NCBI RefSeq assembly: GCF_008831285.2
Contig: NC_045145.1
Span: 23,436,802 to 23,500,801, forward strand
From: Nymphaea colorata
Taxonomy: Eukaryota > Streptophyta > Magnoliopsida > Nymphaeales > Nymphaeaceae
Direction: 5' to 3'
Length of the DNA stretch: 64,000 nt
The position numbers and the translations under genes are program-made. Below, piece by piece: positions 1 through 11,169 of this stretch; the stretch's first letter is position 1; the number at the start of each line of letters is the position of its first letter. Under the pieces are notes generated by a model that saw only the letters and a list, made by a program, of their open reading frames with translations, had not been told where the DNA came from and ran no database searches.

Positions 1-77
1 AGGACTGATCTGCATAAATGCACTTACTAGTGACAAACACTTAATTTATGTAATCTTCGATATTTTCATGCTTGTAG

Positions 78-1414
78 GAACTCATGCGAGTGGAAGAAGC
101 AAGAGGTTCTATGAGAAAGGTGTTTGGGCGGGAGCCAACAAGGGGCGAAGTATCCAGGGTTGTAGGATCTGATATCAGCGCCATGCGATCATCACTAAAG
201 AGGGGATGGTATAGTAAACATACACTATTAAGCAGTTCCATGGGTCTTATCAGATCTATCGCAGCAGAACATCAGGGTAGAGGTATTGCCATCGAGGATC
301 TTGTTCAGGTTTGCCATATGAATATTAGTTGGGCAACTGTTTTTCCTGTATATTGCTACTGCTGTGCTTTATGGAAAATGCCGTCTTCCCATGTGTTTAT
401 TGCTGAGTCATGGTTATTTCTTGTATGGTGCTCCAATTTTGTTGTACGTCTGGAAATTGGCAAGCTAACTGGTTGTTTAGAGTATCCTTTTGATATACAA
501 ATGACAAAAATTACTTCCATGCTAGGCTGGTGTCCTGTCGCTGTTGCGAGGGATTAATAAATTTGATCATTCACGAGGATACCGTCTCTCAACTTACTCA
601 TATTGGTGGATCAGGGATGGCATAACAAAAGCGGTTGTGAGATACTCGAGGCTGATCCGTCTGCCTGTATGAAATTTTCCACATTTTTTTTTCTTGTTTT
701 TGGAATGAATGCACGTGGGCTTTGTGGAAGTGGTTGTAATATGAGCAACTATTGATGTGAATCTATCAATGTTTTACAGAGGCATGTATATACACTGATT
801 ACCCGTGTTCGAAAAACAAATAAGCTATTGTCTGAAAATTCTGGAAGGATTCCAAGACCGGATGAAGTTGCTGAAATTGTTGGGTTGTCTGTTGAAAATC
901 TATCAATGGTTCTACAGGCCTCTAAGGATCCTGTTTCTCTAGATCAGCCATTTCGCAGGGGCTCCTACACTACACACATGGTCAGATTTACAACATAGAG
1001 TTCTTATTTTTTGACGTATGTTTTGTACATGATAATATTTTGTCATACGTAGGCCTAGATTTTCATGAAGTGGGTCTCTGTTTGCGACAGTCTCTTAACT
1101 ATGTTTATGGTTTCGTAATGCAGCACTTGGTTCCTGATGAAGACACTGAAACTGCCACAGAAATGTTCATGAGAGAGCTTCTACGTGAAGAGATGACTAA
1201 ACTGATTGGATCTATTAGTCCCAGAGAAGCTGAAGTGTTGAGGTATAGATATGGCTTCCAGAACGGCAGAACAATGACACTGGATGAGATTGGCAGTATC
1301 TTTAAAGTCTCCAAGCAGAGGATTGGACAGATTGAGTCTAGTGCTCTTGATAAGCTTAAGCAATACGGCGGCCTTCACAGCTTGAGACATTTTCTTTATA
1401 AGGACAGTGTTTGA
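78..1414 (+). CDS. Plastid-type sigma-70 factor, C-terminal four exons (5' part outside window)
   Basis: Exons at 78-308, 526-666, 780-980 and 1124-1414, all phase 0, bounded by AG/GT and ending in TGA; together 287 codons. Exon 1 carries a region 1.2-like stretch (GREPTRGEVSRVVG) and a weak region 2.1 (GLIRSIAAEHQGRG, then IEDLVQ). Exon 2 carries core-binding and -10 recognition region 2 (GINKFDHSRGYRLSTYSYWW, ending SRLIRLP). Exon 3 is region 3 (RIPRPDEVAEIVGLS, then DPVSLDQPF). Exon 4 is region 4 with ISPREAEVLRYRYGF and a helix-turn-helix TLDEIGSIFKVSKQRIGQIE. Plant nuclear SIG proteins are imported into plastids and direct the bacterial-type RNA polymerase (PEP) to promoters. The transit peptide and first exons lie upstream of the window. 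Region 4 has RIGQIE where most family members have RVRQIE, and region 2.1 lacks the usual NLRLV. This is therefore a divergent member or one under relaxed constraint. I cannot assign it to SIG1-SIG6. Confidence 0.88.
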
Positions 1415-1699
1415 AATGGGATACTTTGTATATGAAATGGGAATTCACCTGCTCGTTTTACAGTAGAACCGGTCTCATTTTTTTTACTGCGCGTCTTAAA
1501 ATGAACTCCATGGAAGCTGAATACGTCGTTCTTGCTTGGAAAAGAAGGCCAAAGTATGGAGATTCGTGCACTCTTAATTCTAATGCTGAATCTAATATGG
1601 TAGTTCTGTGTAGAGTCATGGAAAATGTGTTTTTTTCATAAAAAAACGTGATAAATTAACTATCTGTTTAAAATTAAAAAAAAACGCGCTTTAAAAAAA

Positions 1700-1960
1700 A
1701 CGTTGAAAACGAAAAAATGTGTTTTAACACTTTTTTTTGCGTTTTTGTCAGTTTTTTTCAGTTTTTTTAATTTCAAACATTTTTTTTTTCATTTTCAATT
1801 TTTTTTAGTTGCAAATCTAATCTTTATTAGTTTTTCACTTATTTTATTTTTTCTTATTTTTAATGTTTTAAAATTTTTAAAAATTTACCGTAGTTTTTCT
1901 GTTTTTTTTTTTTCGTTTTTTTTTTCAGGCTCACCGTATCATATCCTAGAAAAACTTGTT
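1700..1960 (+). repeat. T-rich low-complexity tract
   Basis: About 260 bases dominated by T runs on the + strand, starting roughly 300 bp after the sigma-factor stop. The apparent 86-codon open frame (mostly Phe, Leu, Ser) is a composition artefact. It may be an old retroposon tail or a simple-sequence expansion. Confidence 0.7.
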
Positions 1961-3000
1961 TAAAAGTTTGCGTTTGTATCAATTTTGAATCTCGTTGCTG
2001 CGCGCTCGTTACAAAAGTTATATTATAAACTTAATAAAAATGGCAATATCCCCTTATTTTTCAGCCAAGTACACGTGAAATGAGAGGGGCACCAAATTGA
2101 CACCAAATACAAGGCACTCAATTTTACGGGACAAAAACATATCCAGATGCAATTGCCACCATATATACGTTTTTGGCTGTAATGTTGGAAGTTGTGTAAG
2201 AAAATGATAATGTTCTAGCGTTGTACTAGAAAAGATGTAAGAAAATCTTGAGTTTATGTTAGCAACTTTTTCCATTTTTTACCTCAAAACTTTAAAATTC
2301 TCAGTAAAATTCTGACTGCGGACATTGATTAATGTGGAACTTCTAACACAGTATACAATAATTGGGTGAAGGAACCTGCCGGAAGAAGGGCCAAAACCAC
2401 ACCCTCCCTTCTTTTCTCCTTATTCATAGGGTTTAAGATTGCTCTGAGAACTATGGTGAACCCATGGTATACCTGTCAATTAAAATGCCACACTGCCATT
2501 GTTTGCAGTTTATAAGAGTAGTGATTACGAGAATATAAAGGTTTAGGTTTTTTGTTAGGGAGGAATTAAGAGACTATTGTGGACGGTAAATTCAATATAG
2601 CTTATTCCTTTTCCAAAAAGGAGAGATCAATTTAAGGTGCAACATGTCCAAATCGGATAAACCCTTCCCATTTGTTGTTATTATTACTTCTTAAAAAGCT
2701 CTAACATGTTGATTCGCTGCAAAACTCCCTCCTCTGTTGTCTCTGCCTTCCTGCTTGGAGTGCCTCGTGTAGAAAATCAGAATTATGATTTAGCTGTTTT
2801 TCTGATGGTGTTAACGGTGCAACATGAGAATCTTGTGTCCTGCAAATTCGGCAGAAAAAGAGTTAATTTGAAGAAAACGAAGCTGAACTCTATTAATTTT
2901 AATGATGATCAAACACAAAAAAAAGTAATTTCCATGATTATATATGAGGACTTTATACTCATGTAATACTAAAGCGGCAACATATACTTATTAGTTTTTC

Positions 3001-3040
3001 TCTATAGTTAATGCGCACTCTCTATAGTTAATGCGCACTG
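3001..3040. repeat. 20-bp tandem duplication
   Basis: Two adjacent 20-bp units starting TCTATAGTTAATGCGC, differing only in the last base. Probably a replication-slippage product. Confidence 0.85.
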
Positions 3041-4516
3041 GTAGAATCAATATCACTATAGAGAACTATGGAACATTTGATTACCTCAGCTATGATCCGA
3101 TTTCATATGCTTTAGAATTTGAGATTCACAGCTTTACAATTCCACCCTCTCCTCTCTCCTGTATAGTTTTTGCCATTGTAAAAGAGTAAAAGTGAGGTTG
3201 TCATAGCAGAGGCGGACATCTACTTTTTCAATGCAAAATTGTCAAGGGACTCCCTAGCAGGCCACCAATTCAGAAGTTCTTTCTTCTGGTTGATTTTTCC
3301 ACTTACAGAGGTATTCACAAGATAAGCTATACCGTTTACCATTCTATTCATTACTAAACCCACGTTGACTCGATTAAATTTGTATGAAGGTTGAACAAGA
3401 TGACTTATTCACAAAATTAAGATACTTGTTCCAAATTTCTTCCTTTTGATGTAGCACGATCTTCAATTTTGTCTTTGAAGATTACTCTGAAGTTTTGCTT
3501 TACATGAAACTAAAAGACACAAATGTGCTGATGAGAGCCTGACTATCAGTTCAATTCTCATGGACATTATTCATCTGAACTGCAAAGAGTGACAGACGCT
3601 ACTCGAGAAGTAACTATAAGTTCAACCACCGACACAACTCTAGTAATAATGTTTTCCAAAGGGCACATGTGGAGCAGTACATGGTGAAATTGTGGCACGC
3701 TTTTTAATGAAGAATGATTCTTCAGAAGTCGATCAGATTATTTGACTGGTACAAGAAATTCAAATATTGGGTCAAAAGGTTGCCCTTATTGCAGACATGG
3801 CGATCTTTTGTCTAGCAAAAGAAAAAGCAAGTAAATTTCTTCTAGTAAACCACCATGCTGAGCATAAATGTGACATGCATGAATGCTAAAGCTGAAAGAA
3901 TGACCATCAAGAAATAGGCATTGGGACACAGAAGTAAGGGAGGCAAAAAAAGGCAAATCGAAAAGTACATATTATCAGATACGCTCAATATTAGTTGATA
4001 ATGCTAATGTATACCCTTTGGCTCTTTTGTGGTCCATATTGAGCAGGGCAGAAGAAATCATAATGCGAATCATACTTCTGTTCAGTTTCGTAATGTTAAA
4101 TACTGAGAGCTTGAAAGAAAGTCACATTAACAAGAAAAGGTACAGCATTATTAAGTATTACATTGACATGTTCATAGCAAAGCAGCTTCAAATGTCAAGA
4201 CCCCTTAGAAAAACGAACACTAAATGAGAGTAAGCGATCTCATCTCAGCCTTTTCATCTTTGGTCTTGTACTTGATGAGAACAGAAATGGCAAGAAACAA
4301 AATAAAGGCAAGAAAGCTAGACAAGCAAGAAGTGACAATATAACATTATTTTAGAGAACAACAAGACTATTATCGGGGAACCATTAATATTTTTAAAAAT
4401 ATAATGATCCATCGGAAGTCTGAAACTAGGTTAGAAATTAAAAAAAGGTATTTATTTCAAACTAGCATATTATGAGAAGTACTAGACACATATGATTGCT
4501 CTGTCTATCGCCTTTC

Positions 4517-4543
4517 TTTTATATATATATATATATATAGATT

Positions 4544-4574
<31 letters not shown>
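4517..4574. repeat. TA then GA compound microsatellite
   Basis: A TA run of about 10 units is followed directly by a GA run of about 13 units, then a degenerate GAGC/GAAA patch. This is ordinary nuclear plant simple sequence and likely length-polymorphic. Confidence 0.9.
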
Positions 4575-4577
<3 letters not shown>

Positions 4578-5179
4578 AAGATAGAGCCGAAAATTTTGTA
4601 TCAAAAAAGTAGTGACATGGCATCACCAAGCAACAGTAACAAAGATGAAAATGACAAAAAGAGAAACAAAGACAAAAAAACAAGAGCAAATAAAACAAAG
4701 CGAGAAGAAAAGGGGGGGAGAGAGGAGATGGAAGGAGCTAGTGAGAAGTGAAAGTCATCATGTGTCCAATACAAAGAGTAAGGCAACACTCACTGATGTG
4801 TCTCTGAACATACTATTATTGTGCTCTTCTCAAAAAAAAAAGAAAAGAAGAAGCTTCTTCAGATAGAGGGGAGATGGAAGGGTATGGGGGAGGGAAAGCC
4901 GTTAGCTACAAAAGAAATGGTAGTCAACAAATAGGTGGTGCATCAACACTGCTGCTAAGAGGCAAAGAGTACACTAGTTGGCAAGGTGGATCCCAAGGCG
5001 CTGGAGATGTCAGGTCTTGATATGGTCAACGAGAAGGAGCCAAGCAAAAGATATGGCACGGGGTGAGAGGTTAGAAAACTAAAGGGCACAAGGAGAAGCA
5101 ATGGAACAGCCGGGCCAAAAGTAGCACGGTAACAAGAGGCCAAGGTGATTGAGGCAGAAGAAGAGAGAAAGAGAGAGAG

Positions 5180-5730
5180 AATGCGAGAAAGAGGACGAGG
5201 CTTTATATTTTGATCTTTTCTTGCCTTTGACGAGTCTTGTTTTCTATTTTTCATCTGGTTTGATGTTTCTTTAATAGCTGACAATAAATTAAAAAAGAGG
5301 TTAATTACGTTAATCCCATCCGCTTTGTCTTACTAATGCAGAGCAATTCAAGCATAAGGCCTTCTAATGCCCTTGGACAAACGTAATTTCCATACAAGCC
5401 GTAGCTCTAAAATACGCTATCTTGAGGCAGTGGTTCCACCCTCTGGGGGGCCCGAGAGGGTGGCACCACTGCCTCAAGATAGCGTATTTTTGAGTTAGGA
5501 CATGCATGATAATGAAGTTTTCCCAAGGGCATTAGAATTAGAAAACCTAATCTTTAACTACTCTGCATTAGTAAGACAAAGCGGATGGGATTAACGTCAT
5601 TAAGCAGCTCTTTGTTTAATTTATTGTCCGCTATTAAAGAAACATCGAACAAGAAGAAAAATAATGAATAGAACTCATCAGAGGCACAAAAAGATCAAAA
5701 TATAAAGCCTCGTCCTCTTTCTCCCCTCCC
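5180..5730. repeat. Foldback element, about 550 bp, with a GC-rich hairpin at its centre
   Basis: The left part (about 5,184-5,440) reappears as its reverse complement in the right part (about 5,470-5,728). Outer arm marker: GAGAAAGAGGACGAGGC against GCCTCGTCCTCTTTCTC. Middle arm marker: ATCCCATCCGCTTTGTC against GACAAAGCGGATGGGAT. Inner arm marker: ATACGCTATCTTGAGGC against GCCTCAAGATAGCGTAT. The centre itself forms CCACCCTCT...AGAGGGTGG. The arms carry scattered mismatches and indels, so the element is not brand new. It has no coding capacity. It is best read as a foldback/MITE-like element or an inverted duplication. Confidence 0.85.
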
Positions 5731-5769
5731 TCCCATCCCAGACGAAGACAAGCTGAAGCTGGACTCAGC

Positions 5770-5960
5770 TTAGCTTTATGATCTCGCATCACCAGTTCTG
5801 GGTAGCATGCGGCTGGTCACTGGTTCGAGCTCATGAACTGCTCTTGTGTCAATAAGCTAACTATCTTGGTGAAAAGCATAAGAGAAATTTTATTAGTGAA
5901 ACAAGTTAGAGAAGTTATAAATTACTTATAAAATAAATTTCCCAATCTTAAATGCAAATT
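5770..5960 (+). repeat. Dispersed repeat, possible tRNA-derived SINE (copy 1)
   Basis: A segment starting near AGCTGGACTCAGCTTAGC and running through GCTGGTCACTGGTTCGAG recurs at about 21,425 and 44,935 (+) and 23,190-23,335 (-). CAGCTTAGCTTT resembles a pol III A box and GGTTCGAGC a B box, spaced about as in a tRNA in the 44.9-kb copy. I infer a tRNA-derived SINE. The repeat family is clear; the SINE identity is not proven. Confidence 0.4.
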
Positions 5961-6019
5961 CAATGGAGAAGTTCATTTTCCAAAAAAAGTAATACTCCAA
6001 CAAATAAATAAAGAAGAAG

Positions 6020-6760
6020 GTGGCATCGTACCTGGCAGCCGAGGGAGCCAAACCTGAAATTGTTGAAGATCCCCTATTGGCAAAACCCACACATGCATGT
6101 TGGTGGTGCCCTTACCGGGCCTCGATCGGGTCATCTATTCAGGAAGGCTACTTGGGCACTGTTCATGATGTAAGTATAGACCCCATATATGTCCGAAAGG
6201 TTCTGGATCTCCAAGACCCGAATCACATCGTGGTAGGATGACCTCCTTATCTACCAAGCACTAAAAAGCCTCCTAATTGACAAATGGAGCAGTTAACTAT
6301 TCAGTCATCTACCTTTAAAAGTTGAACAGACTCATATAACACTTCCTCTTTTTTCCTTGCCATCGGGGTTCATGGTTACTTCAGGACTTGAATAAACTAT
6401 GGTTACTTTATTTAACTTAAAAATTGCACATGTTATCATTTGCAGTCTAGAGAAATAGCTATTATAAGAATCAAACTGATGCTCAAGCTTTCATCAACCC
6501 ACCAACTACATTCACTAGGACTTCCCTTGAGATGTTCTTGCCAGATAAGAAGGTCACCGTACCACAATGCAGATTAGGGTCTTAGAGATCGAGAAGGTTT
6601 TTGGACATATATGGCGCCTAGACTCACATCATAAACAGCGACAGGCGTAGTCTTCTTGAATGAATGACCGCAGCCGAGGCCTGGTAATAGCGTCACCGGC
6701 ACAGGCTAGGTTTGCAATCTTAGACAACTTCAGGATTTGCTTCCCCGGCTGCAAGGTATT
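6020..6760. repeat. Foldback element, about 740 bp, arms about 230 bp
   Basis: The left arm (about 6,020-6,262) and right arm (about 6,535-6,760) are imperfect reverse complements. Paired markers: CATATATGTCCGAAAGG against TTTTTGGACATATATGG, and GTGGTAGGATGACCTCC against GAAGGTCACCGTACCAC. A loop of about 270 bp separates them. The open frame in the left arm (6,020-6,241) matches no family I know and is not called as a gene. The element adjoins the 5.2-5.7 kb foldback but is unrelated in sequence. Confidence 0.75.
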
Positions 6761-8683
6761 ATACCACCTTTTATTTACTTGTTGCACCTAAGATAATCTG
6801 ACATTAGGTAGGCATGCTACCCATGGGTGTTAATTCTATCAATATCAGTTCCAATACTATTCCAAAACATTCTAACATGTCATTTTGGCGAACATGCATA
6901 AGCTCATATAAGGAATACTTATATGTCTTTTTTTTTTTTACATTGATCTTCAAATAATTAAAAATCGAAACCAACCAACTATCACTTTTATTTTTTGGCT
7001 GATTAAGTGAACATTGTCGATACAATAGAGATGACAACCTTAAAATGGGTTTTGGATATTATGAAAACATAAAAGCTTGTAAAATTGGCATAAGCTAGTT
7101 GTGCTAAGAGTTATGTCGATGATAATAATGTAAATAATGGTGAAAGAAAGAAAGAATGAGGTGGTCATGTCAATATGGCTTGTCAATATATCACTAAGTG
7201 AATAACCATTTTTTATATCAATATACATCCAGCCATACTTGCCTTTGTTAGCTTTTCTACATAAGAACAACGGAAACTATTTTAAATTAATAGAATTGTA
7301 AAAACATGAAATATTCAAGACCTATACCAGCTTTTATTACTTTGGGGTTTGTGCTAGCCGTCATACCAAAAGTCAAAACACGAAAAAAGAAAAGATATAT
7401 GCATAGCAACAGAAAACAAGGAGAGTCCTACATTGAATTGTGAAACTCATTCATGTGGGTTGAACATTTTAGAATGTATAGTACTCAAGTTGAAGAACAT
7501 GGCTTTGGATGGTCATCAATGTGAATCAATGGGCGATTTATAGTACATAATACATGATACATTTAGGAAGGAATCATCAATGGAAAGTGACCAAATAAGG
7601 GGGGATGGGAGGGGATATGAAAATAAATCTATTTTTTCCCTTTTTAAACAGAGGAACATTGTTGTCTTTTGTAAACTTTGGATTGTATCATCTTCACTTA
7701 TCATGATAATTGATGCCATCCTTTTTTAATTTGTTTTGCCAAGCTTTCATGTTTAATGTCAATGACTGTATGATTACCTGTGTAGGCAAAGTTTAGAAAG
7801 ATTTTTTTTTCTTCCTTTACAAAGCAAAAATTGATTGGTAGGACTGTTTATACTAAGAAAAATGTCGTTATGTAGTTGGAATTCTTGAAAAGCAAAAAGG
7901 GAAGATGATAAAAAGGAATCCTTGTTGTAACTGGTGCATATTTTCTTTCTAGTCTTGGCTAAACCCAAATGGTTGGGCATGATGCCCCCATGCCACCAAA
8001 AGCAGAATATACATGGTCAATTTCACTAATAAGTAATGGAAAAATGCAATAATGATATGTTTAGACTAAAAGCAAAAGTAATGCTACCATCACCACTTGA
8101 ATAAACAGGGGAAACACATTGAGATAAACCAACTTGGAAAATAAGTTCTCAATTTGGTAAATGTTTTAAATCTTGCACTTAATTTTCCAAGGGAAATAAA
8201 AATGCCCTCCTTTTTGGCTCACAAATAACTTTCATTGGTAAATGCAAGAACATATGTTTCCACATAATCTCCTCATTATAGCGGATATTTCTCATATTTA
8301 TCATCTATTGGCTTTTTAAATACGTCCTAATCTGTTCTTTTTATCTAGACAAGTTTATATTTTATGTTAAGGCTGTTCAGATGCAAAACTGTTGGGAGAT
8401 GGCTTCCTTCTTTTTTGTTAATAAAGAATGAAAAAATAGAAATACATCCTTACAAAAAAAAGTGATTGGATACTAGCCTAATGATTAGGCCAAAGGATTA
8501 CTGAGGAAGGGCATCCCTACCTAAAGCCATATGTATAAGAGAGTTGAAGACCTCCTCTGCACGATTTGCAACTCCTCATTGTAACCCCATTCTTATCCAT
8601 ATGTAGGTGCAAGTACCTCATGCATTGCCTTTTATAATTATGCACAGTTTGTAACTTTTGCCCCAACGTTTAGGCCCTTTCAC

Positions 8684-9119
8684 TCCGGATGTCAACCGAT
8701 CGGATTTGAAACAAATGTACTCTTAATTATATGTGTGTTTTTTGATATCCACATACTCGGATTCGAATTTGAATTCTAATACTAATGAAAAAAAAATTAT
8801 ATCTGAATCTGAATCCGATCTAAGAATGATTTTTACATTCATATTCAAATCCCAATCCAAATTTCAAACCATATCTGGCTGCTTTTCGGAAAGTAAGAGC
8901 ATTGGGTGTATGATATTTATTTAAAACTAGATCTGATCCGAATCTGAATCCATACATGATTGGATATTTATGTATCTGAATCCAAATCCAATTAGATGTC
9001 ATTTCTTATATCCTAATATGATCCAATTTCTTAATTGGATACTTAATTTTTTGGTATCTGATTTGCTTGAAATGGTTCGGTCGGATATCCAATCTAAATG
9101 ACATATATTGACATCCCTA
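8684..9119. mobile_element. Non-autonomous hAT-like element (TIR about TAGGGATGTCAA), copy 1
   Basis: The left end TCCGGATGTCAA and right end TTGACATCCCTA form imperfect inverted ends. They are flanked by CCTTTCAC (8,676-8,683) and CCTTCCAC (9,120-9,127), an 8-bp target duplication with one mismatch. The interior is full of degenerate ATCCGAATCTGAATCC-type subterminal repeats. The ends resemble the Ac-type hAT terminus TAGGGATGAAA. The same insert sits at the matching place in segmental copy B, so it went in before that duplication. Confidence 0.7.
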
Positions 9120-9699
9120 CCTTCCACCAAACAAAGCCGATCATAGTTCTCCTATGTCCCAAAGCAGTTCAAGACTTATGGGACAAGGGGAAAAGGGGAG
9201 AACCGGAGAAGCTTCCGCCTGTTTTTGGGTATCAGCAGTTCCCAAGAACAAAAAGACATGAATTCCTCTGCATTTCAATCTTTGTTTAGGTGCACCACCC
9301 TAAACATAGCATAAGAAATATTATGGTATGCGTGCTTATTCTCAAAACCATCTTTTGCATTCCATGAGATTCAACACAAATCGGTTGTGTTAGCATTGCT
9401 CCTTGTGTATTGGCAGCCAAGGATTTGGTCTAATGCCGATTCACGACCTCAGGAAAATATCTTCCTTAAATCTATTGCGCCGAGTAGCACCACTAATCAA
9501 CGAACTTATATCCTCCTATACAAGAACCACTTAGGTCAGTACGAACTTTGTTCTTAGTTCTTTTTCTCATGAAATTGAGCACTCCTATGATTCCAATTGT
9601 TCTAAACGACTATCGGAAAGAAAAGACGCCAACACCATCTCCATCGATTCATTTTGACACGGTCTCATTAAGCCATCATTTCTCTTAGGGTCTCAAATA

Positions 9700-10300
9700 A
9701 GAATGTGAATGCTCATTTTTTATTTTTTCAAATTATTATTTATTTTCTTTTTTAATCTCTTTTTGAAATTATTTTTTTTTTAACTTTCTTATTACATAAA
9801 AAGTGACCCAATAAGCATAAGCAGAAACCAAAATCTCAGATTGAATTGGAAATTACATTTAACAAAAAAAGAAATAAAAATAGAAATGTTCAACTGTATG
9901 ATGATTGCCCACAAAAGGTTGCAGGCAATAGGGGAACTGGAAAATAGTATTTGCTCCACAAAAATATTGGGAATGGTGCATGAAACCATGTGTTTGGGCA
10001 GTTCCAAGCAGAACATGAAGGAGTGCAAAATGGAAAAAACAGCCACCCAATAAAAGTCACAAGGGCTCCATTATTTCAAGGGACATTCCCAATACTTTTT
10101 GTTGGAGTAAAGCAGTTTTTACTACGAGATGGATCATCAATCAATTGCCCAATAGGGGATTAAAATTATAAGTCCTTGCTAAAGTACTTAAAAAGAAAAA
10201 AAACATTTAAAAAAAAAACATTATTGAGCAATTTGCAAGTCTTTGGCTGCACACTGTTCTTCCACAAACAGCTCACAACAACAACATTGAACAAAACATT
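9700..10300. other. AT-rich insertion specific to segmental copy A
   Basis: Between landmarks that lie close together in copy B, copy A carries about 500-600 bp of AT-rich sequence with long T and A runs. I see no ends, target duplication or coding potential. It is either an insertion in A or a deletion in B. Confidence 0.45.
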
Positions 10301-10799
10301 ACTATGGAATGTGCTTTCATGCACCCAGAAAAATGTCCGTCGCAACCTTTTCTTTATCCTGAAAATCATAGATTTTTTTCCGTGTTTTTATCGAACACCA
10401 GAAAAATTTTCCACGAATCCGGATTGATTTGGCAAAATGATATGTGGAAAAAAGTCAGATCCCTCTTTGTTCGAGTTTTTTTCCGCCAAAAATTTTTGAG
10501 TTATGGTTGTACAACAAATCAAGCCAATCAAGTAAGCGGTTAAAGGTCGATTCAAGTAAAACACATTTGTAAATGAGTGAAGCTGGAGCTTAACTGAAAA
10601 TTTGAATCTATTAACGTGACAAATTTGAATTACATGAAGTAAGCTCGTTTAATGTAGGTTATCTTTATAATTTTCAAACTTGAAAAGAACAAAAAAAATC
10701 AGTATCAACGAGCTTAAACGAGTCCAGGTAAAGTTAGGCTGTCCAGTCGAGTTAAAGCTGACCTTCTCCAGCTCGCCTCGATTCCATCATCCATTCTTG

Positions 10800-11115
10800 T
10801 GCTCACCTTCACGCAGTGCGAGAAGCACATTCCATAGTCACCAGCTGGTGTTCTTCACCTGGCGCCTTTGTAGAGATGGTCCTCTTGGATATGTATTCGT
10901 GGTTTCGAGCTCTAGATAACGCCCAACTTTTGTTTGATGAAATATCACAAAAGGCGTAGTCATATGGACACCGATGGTTGATGCTTAAAGGATACGAGAC
11001 GGTTGTATTGATGGATGATGCCCGTAAATTGTATGATGAAATGCCTAAAAGAAAATGTGATTTCTCGGGAATGCCATGGTAGGTGGGTATGCAGATGCAG
11101 GGAGAATAGATATTG
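10800..11115 (+). pseudogene. PPR-repeat protein pseudogene fragment
   Basis: In one frame from about 10,810: VLLDMYS, then DNAQLLFDEISQKA, a TAG stop, then DDARKLYDEMPKRK, then a one-base shift into AMVGGYADAGRI. This spacing and wording is the plant organellar PLS-type pentatricopeptide repeat (LDNAxxLFDExxxKD, MLKGY, DDARKLYDEMP, AMVGGY). PPR proteins bind RNA in plastids or mitochondria. This piece covers only about three repeats and has an internal stop and a frameshift, so it is dead. A shorter relic lies at about 20,070-20,215. Confidence 0.75.
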
Positions 11116-11169
11116 CTCTTTTGGACGACTAAAACTTCAAGTGTCAAGTCAACCTCAGTGAGAAATCAT

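Larger units (their letters stand above)
1415..5180. other. Gene-poor intergenic stretch
   Basis: It follows the sigma-factor stop codon and so includes its 3' UTR. I see no protein-coding region that resembles a known family. It holds a strongly T-rich tract at about 1,700-1,960, a perfect 20-bp tandem duplication at 3,001-3,040, and TA then GA microsatellites at about 4,519-4,572. A purine-rich, low-complexity patch runs from about 4,600 to 4,870. Short open frames here follow composition and are not called as genes. Confidence 0.6.
7060..10960 (+). repeat. Segmental duplication, copy A
   Basis: Collinear with 16,750-20,220 across several kb. Shared landmarks in the same order: CACTAAGTGAATAACC at about 7,192, ACAAAGCAAAAATTGATT at about 7,819, the hAT-like insert at 8,684-9,119, TAAGCCATCATTTCT at about 9,669, and GCACCCAGAAAAATGTCC at about 10,321. 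Both copies end in PPR-like pseudogene sequence. Copy A has about 500 bp of extra AT-rich sequence at about 9,700-10,300. Identity looks moderate with many small indels. No intact gene is present. Confidence 0.75.

Noticed and set aside
1703-1963. 86-codon Phe-rich open frame resembling a membrane peptide
   Set aside because: Generated by poly-T; no independent evidence for expression or conservation.
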